NCBI GenBank assembly: GCA_002415135.1
Contig: DIBY01000018.1
Span: forward strand, 1-64,000
Source: Flavobacteriales bacterium UBA5040
GTDB taxonomy: Bacteria > Bacteroidota > Bacteroidia > Flavobacteriales > Weeksellaceae
Direction: 5' to 3'
Length of the DNA: 64,000 bases
In this document: positions 8,914-16,989 of the stretch, in pieces
Layout: each line of letters begins with the position of its first letter
Position numbering within the stretch: the first letter of the stretch is position 1
Made by a program: the position numbers and the translations under genes
Notes under the pieces: generated by a model
What the model saw: only the letters and a program-made list of their open reading frames with translations
The model's database searches: none
What the model was told of the DNA's origin: nothing

Positions 8914-9480
8914 ATGAGAAATTTAGTATTAGCAGCACTTTTAGCTGGAGGAATGATGTTCGGACAAACCAAAAAGGTAGTAAATTCAAACGTTGAATGG
9001 TGGGGTTATAAAATAGCAAAAACCGAAGCTTCTTCTCACAACGGAAATGTGACTTTAAAATCTGGCGATGTTGTAATGAAAGGAAACAATATCGTGGGCG
9101 GAACTTTCGCTTTAGATATGACCAGCATCAACGCAACTGATTTAACTGGTGAATATCAAACCAAATTAAACAACCACTTGAAAACCGGAGATTTCTTCGA
9201 AACTGATAAATTCCCAAGTGCGACTTACAAAATTACATCCGTAAAAAAGAATAACAGCAAAGCCTTTCCTTATATGGTGAATGGAACTTTGACAGCGAAA
9301 GGAAAAACAAATCCAGTTTCTTTCCCAGCGAAAATTTCTTTAAATAATGGCGTATTGAATATGATTTCAGACAAGTTTACGTTTGACCGTCAGAAATTCG
9401 GAATCGCTTATGCTTCTGCAGCCAAAGATGTGGTTGTAAAAGACGATATCGATATGATCATCAATATTACGGCAAAATAA
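8914..9480 (+). CDS. YceI family protein, secreted
   Basis: The 188-residue product has a short signal peptide (about 1-17, ending GMMFGQ) and a YceI domain. Motifs include SHNGNVTLKSGD, FALDMTSINATD, HLKTGDFFETDKFPSATY and FTFDRQKFGIAY. It is paralogous to the preceding gene. It has its own -7 element and a terminator at 9503-9530, so the two copies may be expressed separately. The function is periplasmic binding of an amphipathic molecule by family analogy, with no specific substrate evident. Confidence 0.9.
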   Translation: MRNLVLAALLAGGMMFGQTKKVVNSNVEWWGYKIAKTEASSHNGNVTLKSGDVVMKGNNIVGGTFALDMTSINATDLTGEYQTKLNNHLKTGDFFETDKFPSATYKITSVKKNNSKAFPYMVNGTLTAKGKTNPVSFPAKISLNNGVLNMISDKFTFDRQKFGIAYASAAKDVVVKDDIDMIINITAK

Positions 9481-9502
9481 CTTTAACAAAATATTAGTAC
9501 AG

Positions 9503-9530
9503 AAAGAGCAGCATTGTCTGCTCTTTTTTC
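9503..9530 (+). terminator. Terminator after the YceI gene
   Basis: AAAGAGCAG (9503-9511) pairs with CTGCTCTTT (9518-9526), followed by T residues. Confidence 0.8.
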
Positions 9531-9542
9531 TATTTTTGATAG

Positions 9543-10184
9543 ATGAAACTGTATGTCATCAGCGGCCTGGGCGCCGATTTTAAAGTACTCGAAAAAATTA
9601 ATTTCCCTGATAATTTAGAAGTTGTTTTTTTAGACTGGCTCATTCCCGAGAATAAAGAAGACTTGCATCATTATGTAGAAAGAATGGCCGATCGAGTAGA
9701 TGATTCTGAACCGTTTGCCTTACTCGGTTATTCTTTTGGTGGCCTTATTGTGCAGGAAATCGATAAAATCAAATCTGCTGAAAAAGTAGTGATCATGGGC
9801 AGCATCAAATCTGATAAAGAAAAATCCCGCTTCATTAAGTTCGGCGAAATATCTCGGATTACTAAATATTTACCGCAGCGCATGTTTAACGTAAAATCTG
9901 CAGCGGTTTATTCCGTAGCCAGAAATATTGTGGATCCTAAAAATCCAAAACTCATGGAATACTTTACTGTTCGCGATCCATACTACTTAAAATGGGGCAT
10001 CGAAAAAGTATCCGATTGGAAATTTGAAGAAAATCCTAAGGTAATCCAAATTCTGGGAAGCAAAGACATTGTGTTTCCAGCGAAATACTCCAAACCCGAT
10101 TACATTGTTCAAAATGGAACTCATCTTTTCCCGGCGACCAAACCAAAACAGGTCTCCAAAATTTTGAATGAGATTTTCAAATAA
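9543..10184 (+). CDS. Alpha/beta hydrolase
   Basis: The 213-residue cytoplasmic protein has an alpha/beta-hydrolase fold. It carries an N-terminal VISGLGADF strand-turn and the nucleophile elbow GYSFGG near residues 61-66 (Ser63). An acid candidate lies in ILGSKDIVFP, and a late histidine lies in NGTHLFPATKP. The catalytic triad therefore looks complete. It is shorter than most family members, and the cap domain is small. The substrate is unknown. No operon partner is evident. Confidence 0.8.
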   Translation: MKLYVISGLGADFKVLEKINFPDNLEVVFLDWLIPENKEDLHHYVERMADRVDDSEPFALLGYSFGGLIVQEIDKIKSAEKVVIMGSIKSDKEKSRFIKFGEISRITKYLPQRMFNVKSAAVYSVARNIVDPKNPKLMEYFTVRDPYYLKWGIEKVSDWKFEENPKVIQILGSKDIVFPAKYSKPDYIVQNGTHLFPATKPKQVSKILNEIFK

Positions 10185-10299
10185 TTCGATTTTCAAAAAA
10201 GGAATCTTACTTAATTCACTCGATCTGTGGATCATACATTCCTAATTCCGATCGATATTTACGAAGTAAATTCTATTCTACAAATAGTAAAAATAGAAT

Positions 10300-10307
10300 T
10301 ATCTTTG
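10300..10307 (+). promoter_or_regulatory. Probable -7 element of sdaA
   Basis: TATCTTTG matches the consensus and lies 44 bases before the serine dehydratase ATG. No TTG is visible at the expected -33 distance. Confidence 0.4.
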
Positions 10308-10351
10308 TCTTCAAGTCAATTAGGTTTAATCATCATTTCGTATAAAAAGTA

Positions 10352-11770
10352 ATGGAGTCAATCAGTGTTTTTGAAATTATAAAAGTCGGGATCGGACCCT
10401 CAAGTTCTCATACCATGGGACCATGGAATGCAGCAGAAAGCTTTATCAGAAAAATAAAAACCGACCACGATCTTCAGGACGTCACAGAAGTATTTGTAGA
10501 ATTTTTCGGCTCTTTGGCCAAAACTGGAATCGGTCACGGAACCGATATCGCTGGAATGCTCGGACTTTCCGGTGAGAATTTTAAACTGATCGACACGTCA
10601 AAAATTGATGAGAAAGTAGCTTATATTAAGTTTTCGAATACGCTGAATCTTAATGGTGAAAAGCAAATTCCTTTTATTTACGGTCATCATTTGATTTTAA
10701 ATAAAAAGAAATCACTTGACTTTCACCCGAACGGCATGATCTTCAAAGCCGTTTTTCAAAATGGGGATGAAGTAGTTCAGGATTACTATTCCATCGGTGG
10801 CGGATTTATCGCAACGCAGGAAGCGAATTCATACGAAAACAATTGTACCAGAACATTATATCCATGTCATAATGGAAAAGATATCGACAAAAATATCGCT
10901 AAATTAGGTTTAGATAAAATTTCAGATCTGGTTTTTCTGAATGAGGAATCCTGGCGAACCAAAGAAGAAACTGAAAGAGAAGCCCTGTATATTTGGCAAC
11001 AGATAAAAGAGTGTATTTACAAAGGCGTTAACAAAGAAGGTATTCTTCCCGGCGGTTTAAATGTGACCCGTCGTGCAGCTGGGTTGAACAGCAAACTACT
11101 CGGAGAAAACGTTTACAAAAACATTCATGAATGGTATCAGTATCTGGTTGATGCCGATTTAAGTTTCACCAATATCAACAAATGGGTTTCCTGTTTTGCG
11201 TTGGCGGTTAACGAAGAAAATGCTAGTTTTGGCCGAATTATTACTGCTCCAACCAACGGTGCGAGTGGTGTAATTCCTGCAGTTCTCATGTATTCTCAAT
11301 GTTTCACCGAATTCAAAAGTGATGAAAGTGTCATCCGTTTTCTTTTAGTAGCAGGCGAAATTGGAACGCTCTTTAAAAAAAACGCTACAATTTCTGCTGC
11401 GATGGGCGGTTGTCAGGCAGAGATCGGCGTTTCCTCCGCCATGGCCGCTGCGGGTCTTACAGAAATTATGGGTGGAACTCCTGGTCAGGTTCAGATGGCT
11501 GCCGAGATCGCCATGGAACATCACCTCGGCATGACCTGCGATCCGATTGGAGGTCTTGTTCAGATTCCATGTATTGAAAGAAATTCTATGGGCGCCATGA
11601 AAGCGATCACTGCGGCGAATATCGCCTTAGAATCCGATCCTACGAAAGCGCGCGTCACTTTAGACGAAGTGATTCAGTCGATGTGGGAAACGGCTCAAAG
11701 CATGAATGACCGTTTCAAAGAAACATCCGAAGGTGGACTTGCCATCGCGGTTAATGTCGCTGAGTGTTAA
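10352..11770 (+). CDS. sdaA: L-serine ammonia-lyase, iron-sulfur type
   Basis: The enzyme converts L-serine to pyruvate and ammonia with an oxygen-sensitive [4Fe-4S] cluster. The 472-residue product is the single-chain form with beta and alpha domains fused. It has SSSHTMGP at 17-24, NGASGVIPAV in the centre, and the three cluster cysteines Cys354 (GGCQAE), Cys396 (MTCDPI) and Cys407 (IPCIERN). All catalytic features are present and the length is usual. With the peptide transporters and alanine dehydrogenase elsewhere in the window it fits amino-acid catabolism. It is monocistronic. The element at 11785-11897 lies directly behind it. Confidence 0.95.
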   Translation: MESISVFEIIKVGIGPSSSHTMGPWNAAESFIRKIKTDHDLQDVTEVFVEFFGSLAKTGIGHGTDIAGMLGLSGENFKLIDTSKIDEKVAYIKFSNTLNLNGEKQIPFIYGHHLILNKKKSLDFHPNGMIFKAVFQNGDEVVQDYYSIGGGFIATQEANSYENNCTRTLYPCHNGKDIDKNIAKLGLDKISDLVFLNEESWRTKEETEREALYIWQQIKECIYKGVNKEGILPGGLNVTRRAAGLNSKLLGENVYKNIHEWYQYLVDADLSFTNINKWVSCFALAVNEENASFGRIITAPTNGASGVIPAVLMYSQCFTEFKSDESVIRFLLVAGEIGTLFKKNATISAAMGGCQAEIGVSSAMAAAGLTEIMGGTPGQVQMAAEIAMEHHLGMTCDPIGGLVQIPCIERNSMGAMKAITAANIALESDPTKARVTLDEVIQSMWETAQSMNDRFKETSEGGLAIAVNVAEC

Positions 11771-11784
11771 ACTTATTTCTCTGA

Positions 11785-11897
11785 TTTTTAGGAGCAACGA
11801 AATTTTCGCTTTTCCGAAAACCCGTCCCGCTTTCCACTCTATCTTTTGCTCGTCCTTCGTCCTCACAAAAGGATGTCGTTACAATCGGGGCTAAAAG
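11785..11897 (+). repeat. Dispersed repeat, family A copy 1
   Basis: The element starts with TTTTTAGGAGC, contains CCCGCTTTCCACTC (11826-11839) and ends with AATCGGGGCTAAAAG. Two further copies are found at 50491-50627 (same strand) and 51377-51490 (opposite strand), sharing all three blocks with variable spacers. It lies directly behind sdaA. Similar elements are scattered through Flavobacteria genomes, from general knowledge. It carries no gene. Confidence 0.75.
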
Positions 11898-12102
11898 TTC
11901 TGTTCTTCTTTTATTTGAAGGATACACGTATTTGTATTCAATAAAAAGTTGTTTTGGTGATTTACTTAAAAAAGCAACTATCTTAGTGGCTGGAAATAAT
12001 TCTTGTCGTAATCAGACAAATACCTATCAAATAGGGTGTATAAGTCTGACGAGGTAAGACATATAAACAAGTTATCTGCAAGTGTAAAACAAAACTACGC
12101 CA
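11898..12102. other. Intergenic left boundary of the accessory island
   Basis: No gene is seen. The stretch just before the ATG at 12103 contains ACAAGTTATCTGCAAGTGT, which resembles boundary sequences that precede small orphan genes in other Bacteroidota. That resemblance is from memory and untested. Confidence 0.35.
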
Positions 12103-13587
12103 ATGAATATAAGACCAAACATTATTATTGAAAATAAAGAATTTGATAGCGTTGAAAATTTATATATTATCGACGAATTTTTAAATCCAGAACAATATAA
12201 TGACGGAAAAATAACTGTAGTTTTTAAAAACTGCAGTTTTACTCATATTAATATTATAAATGAGCAAAGCATACGCTTTAAACAAATTAGTATTTTATTC
12301 TCATACTGTTTAATTAAAAGTTTTTATGTACAATCCGTAACCTCAAAAAACATTTCAATTTTATTCACAAACAGTATAGTTTCTGCTAGAATTAATAATA
12401 ATATTCTTGGTTTTGTTTCATTTACAAATTGTTTAATATATGCACATTTATTTTTAACGAAAATATCACAGTTAAGTATTGTTTATGACGAGAATACAAT
12501 CAATCTTTTGCAATGGCTAAGATTTTTACGAAAATATAACCTAGATTATAAAGATTATTTAGAAATTAAAATATATGTTTATGAGCATATTGATTTTACT
12601 TTTCACATTAGAGAAGTAGATACAAGCAAAATTGGAATCCATAAAAATAGACACTTAAATCGCATACTATATTTTTTGAATGAAAAAGAAAAAGAAGAAT
12701 TCAAAATTTCACTTCTCATACACTTTTACCCAACTATAAATGACAAAAAAACAAGAATTTTAAATTCTAAATTACATTCCTTAGAATTAAAGGGAAAAGC
12801 AAATGGTGAATTAGAAATTGAAAATTGTCAAATTGATAACATTTACTTATTTGAAATGTCATGCGAAAGCAATGCAACTTTTTACAATATCAAACCATAT
12901 AGAACTTCATCTTCAGAAAACAACTTTCAGATTTCACGTTGTAATCTGGATAAATTTTGGTTTGATAATGTTTTATTCAATGATTACAAAAAAATTTCCT
13001 TTTATAGAAATAGATTTTCAAGTACTAGTTTTACTTCCTGCGAATTTCCTAGCAATTATAAAGAATTTAATAAATTTATCACTGTAAAAAACATTCATTA
13101 TCCTAATTCAAAAGATTATAATTATGAAAAATTAAGATATGAGACTTTTTTGCAAATAAAGAAAACCTTAGAAAATTCAGGTAATTTTTTTGAATCACAA
13201 AAGTTCCAGTCTATAACAAATGAATCACTTTTTAAAATTAAATCAATTCCATTTTGGGATAAAGTTATTTTATGGATGAATAGTATTTCAAATGACCATG
13301 GTATATCAATAAAAAAACCCTTTATTTTATTAATAATATTCTCAATTATTTTCTACTTACTATATCTTTACTCTTTAAATAGAATTTTTGTTATTAATTC
13401 AGAAGTTGATTGGAATTTACTTGGTTATTATTTTTCTTTTTTAGACATTACACATAGAAACGATTTTTTAGTTGAGAGAACTGAATTAAATGGCATGTCA
13501 CTTTTTATAGATTACTTCAACAAAGTAATTGTGGGGTTTTTCATTTATCAATTCATTGCTTCATTTAGAAAATACGGAAGAAAATAA
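12103..13587 (+). CDS. Membrane protein with pentapeptide-like N-terminal half, unknown function
   Basis: I do not recognise a named family. The 494-residue product has no signal peptide. Residues 1 to about 330 contain degenerate solenoid-like repeats of the type F-x-N-C-x-(F/I) (FKNCSFTHI, FTNSIVSARI, FTNCLIYAHL, ISRCNLDKFWF), suggesting a pentapeptide or beta-helix fold. A conserved-looking linker (PFWDKVILWMNS, NDHGISIKKP) leads to a hydrophobic segment at about 406-424 and a second at about 475-488, close to the C-terminus (FRKYGRK). The two helices resemble a small pore or anchor. The gene is clearly more AT-rich than its neighbours and is flanked by repeats, so recent acquisition is likely. 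A toxin or defence-type effector is possible but unproved. Confidence 0.7.
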   Translation: MNIRPNIIIENKEFDSVENLYIIDEFLNPEQYNDGKITVVFKNCSFTHINIINEQSIRFKQISILFSYCLIKSFYVQSVTSKNISILFTNSIVSARINNNILGFVSFTNCLIYAHLFLTKISQLSIVYDENTINLLQWLRFLRKYNLDYKDYLEIKIYVYEHIDFTFHIREVDTSKIGIHKNRHLNRILYFLNEKEKEEFKISLLIHFYPTINDKKTRILNSKLHSLELKGKANGELEIENCQIDNIYLFEMSCESNATFYNIKPYRTSSSENNFQISRCNLDKFWFDNVLFNDYKKISFYRNRFSSTSFTSCEFPSNYKEFNKFITVKNIHYPNSKDYNYEKLRYETFLQIKKTLENSGNFFESQKFQSITNESLFKIKSIPFWDKVILWMNSISNDHGISIKKPFILLIIFSIIFYLLYLYSLNRIFVINSEVDWNLLGYYFSFLDITHRNDFLVERTELNGMSLFIDYFNKVIVGFFIYQFIASFRKYGRK

Positions 13588-13891
13588 GAAACCCCTGCAG
13601 ATAATAACTAAGCTTTCGTTTTGTCTGAAAGACAAGAAATGAAAGCCTGTTGAACGGAACCTCCGGTGGCTTTTTCTCCCCACTTGGTAACTAAAACAGC
13701 CTCAGGAAAAGCTACCGGAGGTTTAGTTCAACAGAGGTTTTGCAATAGTGCGGGTTTTTCGCCAAGTTTAACTATTTAGATGTTTCGAAGAGTAGTTTAT
13801 AATAGAAAGGTTTGGCATTTTAAGCCGCACGATCGCAAAGCCGCAAATTGTTGTAGATAATGGTGACAAAAATTGTGTCATAGAAAACAAT
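13588..13891. other. Structured intergenic region in the accessory island
   Basis: No gene is seen. The region holds two adjacent hairpins (separate entry, 13612-13734), then inverted GTGCGG (13748-13753) and CCGCAC (13825-13830). A GC-rich patch near 13824-13850 (AAGCCGCACGATCGCAAAG) follows, and TGACA/TGTCA arms lie just before the lipoprotein gene. It looks like a repeat-type boundary between two orphan genes. Confidence 0.5.
13612..13734. repeat. Tandem double hairpin
   Basis: The first hairpin pairs GCTTTC (13612-13617) with GAAAGC (13641-13646), and TTGTCT (13621-13626) with AGACAA (13630-13635). The second starts at the next base. CTGTTGAAC (13647-13655) pairs with GTTCAACAG (13726-13734), AACCTCCGGT (13658-13667) with ACCGGAGGTT (13714-13723), and the stem continues with GCTTTT/AAAAGC and wobble pairs around a loop of about 28 bases. 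It could be a structured RNA, a miniature inverted-repeat element or a recombination site. No T-run follows, so it is not a standard terminator. Confidence 0.7.
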
Positions 13892-14419
13892 ATGGAAGTT
13901 TTTATAATTATTATACTATTTTTTATCTTCTCATGCGGAAACGATCCACTTGAGAAAAATTATGAGTTAGATTACAATCCAATGAATGAAGTTAATTTGG
14001 TTGTGCCAGAAAAACAAGGGTATCAACGAATTGAAATTCCTGGACATATTTTATTTTACGGACACAATAAAGATTTCATAATAGCAAATCAGAAACCTAC
14101 TGACAGCATTTATAGTAGTGATAACAATCTCACATTTGACAAACAACAAGAAATGATCTTTAATTTAGACGTTTCTAAATTTTGGATTATAACATTAAGA
14201 AATGATAGTATTTACGGACCTTTAGATAAAACAGAATACTTTAAAGCACGTAAACTTTTGAAAGTTCCTGATCATTTAAAACTGGATAATTCAACCCAAA
14301 GTTTCTACACTGACGGAAAAAGAGAAGACATTCAATATTATAATCCTGATTCTTCAGTAATTGACTTAAAAAATTTAAAAGGAAACTCTGAAAAACACAA
14401 TATTAAAATCACAAAATAG
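13892..14419 (+). CDS. Small lipoprotein, possibly DUF3997-like
   Basis: The 175-residue product starts with a short lipoprotein signal peptide ending FIFSCGND, with the lipid-attachment Cys at residue 16. The mature part resembles DUF3997 proteins in its order of segments: a central IPGHILFYGHNKDFIIANQ strand pair, then WIITLRNDSIYGPLDKTEYF. I place it there with modest confidence. No catalytic residues are evident. It is AT-rich and sits in the same island as the membrane protein upstream, separated by the double hairpin. The function is unknown. Confidence 0.65.
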   Translation: MEVFIIIILFFIFSCGNDPLEKNYELDYNPMNEVNLVVPEKQGYQRIEIPGHILFYGHNKDFIIANQKPTDSIYSSDNNLTFDKQQEMIFNLDVSKFWIITLRNDSIYGPLDKTEYFKARKLLKVPDHLKLDNSTQSFYTDGKREDIQYYNPDSSVIDLKNLKGNSEKHNIKITK

Positions 14420-14436
14420 CACTGCCTTGCTACCGC

Positions 14437-14450
14437 ACGAATTCTTTCGT
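14437..14450. repeat. Small hairpin between convergent genes
   Basis: ACGAA (14437-14441) pairs with TTCGT (14446-14450) within a longer imperfect palindrome. No T-run follows, so terminator activity is uncertain. Confidence 0.35.
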
Positions 14451-14470
14451 ATGCTTACGAACCTTTAACT

Positions 14471-15313
14471 CTACTTCAAAATCCCCCTAATCTTATTCGC
14501 ATTCCGAATCAACTCTTCCAAATACTCATAATTGTCTTTTTCCAAAGCAGATTTAAACTTACGAAGTTGGGTAATATGCTCGTTCAAAACATCCAGCACA
14601 TTTTCTTTATTCTGACGGAAAATCGGAACCCACATTTCCGGGTGAGATTTCGCTAAACGAACCGTACTTGAAAAACCAGAACTTGCCAATTGGAAAATAG
14701 TATCTTCTTCACGCTCTTTTTCCAAAACGGTGTTTGCCAAAGCGTAAGAAGTGATATGCGAGATATGAGAGATATAAGCAGTGTGAATATCGTGACCGTC
14801 TGCATCCATGTAAAGCAGATTCATACCTAAAGTTTCTGCAACTTCTTCAACCATTTTCAAAGCGTCTGGCGCAGAATCATCTTGGTCGCAAATAACGCCT
14901 GCTCTTCCCGTAAAACTATCTGAAATCGCAGATTGAGGTCCGGAATTTTCTGTTCCCCACATCGGGTGAAAAGCCACGAAACGTTTTCTATTTTTATGTG
15001 TATTTGCCGCTTTTACAATTCCACCTTTGGTAGAACCAACGTCCATAACGGTTTGCTGATCATTAACTAAATCTAAAACAGATGGCAACAATTTTCTGGC
15101 GGCATCAACTGGAATGGCGAGAATAATTAAATCAGAATTTTGAACCGCGCTTTCTAACGTAGAACCTTCATCGATAATGCCCAGTTCTTTTGCTTCAACT
15201 AAATGCTGCTCATTTTGATCGACGCCGTAAACGTAATCGATAAAATGTTTTTCACGTAATTTTAAGGCAATTGACCCACCAATTAAACCAGTTCCGATGA
15301 TGGTTAATTTCAT
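14471..15313 (-). CDS. tyrA: Prephenate dehydrogenase
   Basis: TyrA oxidises prephenate to 4-hydroxyphenylpyruvate with NAD(P)+ in tyrosine synthesis. The 280-residue product begins with a Rossmann motif, GTGLIGGSIALKLR, at about residues 7-20. It has the prephenate-site segments HPMWGTENSGP and SHISHITSYALA. It is the stand-alone form: no chorismate mutase or ACT domain is fused. It lies 27 bases after a small anchored protein that itself abuts alanine dehydrogenase on the minus strand, so the three are probably one transcript. Confidence 0.92.
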   Translation of the reverse strand: MKLTIIGTGLIGGSIALKLREKHFIDYVYGVDQNEQHLVEAKELGIIDEGSTLESAVQNSDLIILAIPVDAARKLLPSVLDLVNDQQTVMDVGSTKGGIVKAANTHKNRKRFVAFHPMWGTENSGPQSAISDSFTGRAGVICDQDDSAPDALKMVEEVAETLGMNLLYMDADGHDIHTAYISHISHITSYALANTVLEKEREEDTIFQLASSGFSSTVRLAKSHPEMWVPIFRQNKENVLDVLNEHITQLRKFKSALEKDNYEYLEELIRNANKIRGILK

Positions 15314-15340
15314 ATGCAGATTTTTATTTGTAAAGTTTGC

Positions 15341-15712
15341 TTATCTTAATTTTTTAAGACTGTGGAAATTAGATTGTTCTGCACATTTTTCATATGCGAC
15401 TTCGTATCGTGGATTTTTCTTCGGATAGATTAAGGTGTAACTCGGACAAGGCTTTTTCTGAGCATTACTTTTTTCGAAAACGATATATCCTTTGGTGAGA
15501 ATACTGTCTTTCAGAAATTTCTCATCCACTTTCCACAATTCCATTTCCTTTTTAAAATCGTCAGAGTAGGTAAATTCTTTTGATAAAGATTCAGCGATCA
15601 CTCTTGAGTTAGGAAGATATCCACTGCAACTTGCGCCTTTTTTGTTCAGAATAAAAAATACAAGAATAAGTCCGGGAATTAGGCCCAGTAAGAAGAATTT
15701 TATTTTTCTCAT
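15341..15712 (-). CDS. Small membrane-anchored protein of unknown function
   Basis: The 123-residue product has a single N-terminal hydrophobic helix (about residues 5-22) and a small extracytoplasmic domain with cysteines in ASCSGYLPNSR, KKPCPSYTLIYP and YEKCAEQ. The pattern suggests a disulfide-stabilised domain. I do not recognise the family. Its upstream end touches the stop codon of the alanine dehydrogenase gene, so it is translated from the same transcript, between ald and tyrA. Confidence 0.75.
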   Translation of the reverse strand: MRKIKFFLLGLIPGLILVFFILNKKGASCSGYLPNSRVIAESLSKEFTYSDDFKKEMELWKVDEKFLKDSILTKGYIVFEKSNAQKKPCPSYTLIYPKKNPRYEVAYEKCAEQSNFHSLKKLR

Positions 15713-16906
15713 TTAAAAAATTAAAAGATTGATATCGTGGTAAGTAAGATCGAATCGGTCGCAGATCATTTTTTTAGTATGGCGACCTTTGTACATATAA
15801 AGCGATTGCTTCATTTCATTTTTATGGACCAGCATGTTTTCAAAACCGCCTTGGTCATCGTAGTTCAGGAGATAAGACAGGAAAAAATTGGAAATTGCTT
15901 TCGTGGTTGTTCTTGGCATTTTCGAAGTTAAATTCGGTAAACCGCAGTGAATAACTCCGTGTTTGATGATATATGGATTTTCCATATCCGTCACTTCGGA
16001 TGTTTCAATCATTTTTCGATTGTCAATCGTAACATCGATAATAACGCTGCCTTTTTTCATGCCGACCACCATTTCTTCGGTGACAATCGGAACTGCACTT
16101 AATTTTGAAAGGGCGCCGATCACTACATCGGCTCTTTTTAAACTCTTGGTTAATTCTTTCGGGTCGATAATAGAAGTTGGCACACGTCCATCAACCATCA
16201 TGTGCAGACGACGGAGTTTCGATAAAGAATTGTCAAAAACTTTCACACTCGCTCCAAGACCCAAAGCGGCTTTGGTAGCAAATTCTCCAACAATCCCAGC
16301 GCCGATCACTACTACTTCCGTAGGACGAACGCCCGTAATTCCACCAAGCATCAATCCATTGGAAAGCGCCAGTAGTTCAGCGGCATAAAGAATAGAGATA
16401 CTTCCTGCAATTTCACCAATCAATCGTACCAATGACAACTGTTTGTATTCATCAGCGATAAATTCAAAAGCAATAGCATTAATTTTTTTCTCTGCCAGTT
16501 TTTTAAAATATTCTTTGTCCCGCAAATTGATTTGTAAAGCTGAAATCAGATAAGTATTCATCTTCAGCATGTCAATTTCTTCGGTAGTTGGCGGATTAAT
16601 TTTTAAAACTAAATCCTGTTCGTAGGCTTCTTGTGGATTTTGAGTGATTTTTGCTCCAGATTCAGAATACTGAAAATCGCTGAAAAAGGATCCTTCACCA
16701 GCTCCGGCTTCTACAATAATATGATGTCCGTTGGCCACCAAAACCTGCACTGCGTCTGGCGTGATACACGTTCTTCGCTCGTTAAGACAAGTCTCTTTTG
16801 GAACTCCTATACTGAATTGTTTTCCCTTTTTTACGATTTCTAATTTCTCTTCTTGCGGAAGTAAATCTCTTTCGGAAAATGGGGTAAAAACGTGGGTATG
16901 ACTCAT
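15713..16906 (-). CDS. ald: Alanine dehydrogenase
   Basis: The enzyme interconverts L-alanine and pyruvate plus ammonia with NAD(H). The 397-residue product has the AlaDH/PNT N-terminal domain (GVPKETCLNERR at about 34-45) and a Rossmann domain with GAGIVGEFATKAALGLGA. It is slightly longer than the Bacillus enzyme (about 378 residues) because of extra N- and C-terminal segments. A pyridine-nucleotide transhydrogenase alpha subunit is the main alternative, but no beta subunit lies nearby. It heads a minus-strand transcript with a small anchored protein and tyrA. Confidence 0.85.
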   Translation of the reverse strand: MSHTHVFTPFSERDLLPQEEKLEIVKKGKQFSIGVPKETCLNERRTCITPDAVQVLVANGHHIIVEAGAGEGSFFSDFQYSESGAKITQNPQEAYEQDLVLKINPPTTEEIDMLKMNTYLISALQINLRDKEYFKKLAEKKINAIAFEFIADEYKQLSLVRLIGEIAGSISILYAAELLALSNGLMLGGITGVRPTEVVVIGAGIVGEFATKAALGLGASVKVFDNSLSKLRRLHMMVDGRVPTSIIDPKELTKSLKRADVVIGALSKLSAVPIVTEEMVVGMKKGSVIIDVTIDNRKMIETSEVTDMENPYIIKHGVIHCGLPNLTSKMPRTTTKAISNFFLSYLLNYDDQGGFENMLVHKNEMKQSLYMYKGRHTKKMICDRFDLTYHDINLLIF

Positions 16907-16952
16907 TTTATAAGTTTTGATAAATAGCGACTAATCCAAAAGAATCAGTGGA

Positions 16953-16960
16953 CAAATATA
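16953..16960 (-). promoter_or_regulatory. Probable -7 element of ald
   Basis: TATATTTG on the minus strand lies 46 bases upstream of the ald start. No TTG is seen at the -33 position. Confidence 0.4.
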
Positions 16961-16989
16961 CGATGATTTGATTATTAATGCGGTAAATT

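Noticed and set aside
13647..13734. Interpretation of the long hairpin as an integron attC site
   Set aside because: The arms do not show the GTTRRRY / RYYYAAC core pattern and no integrase is present in the window.
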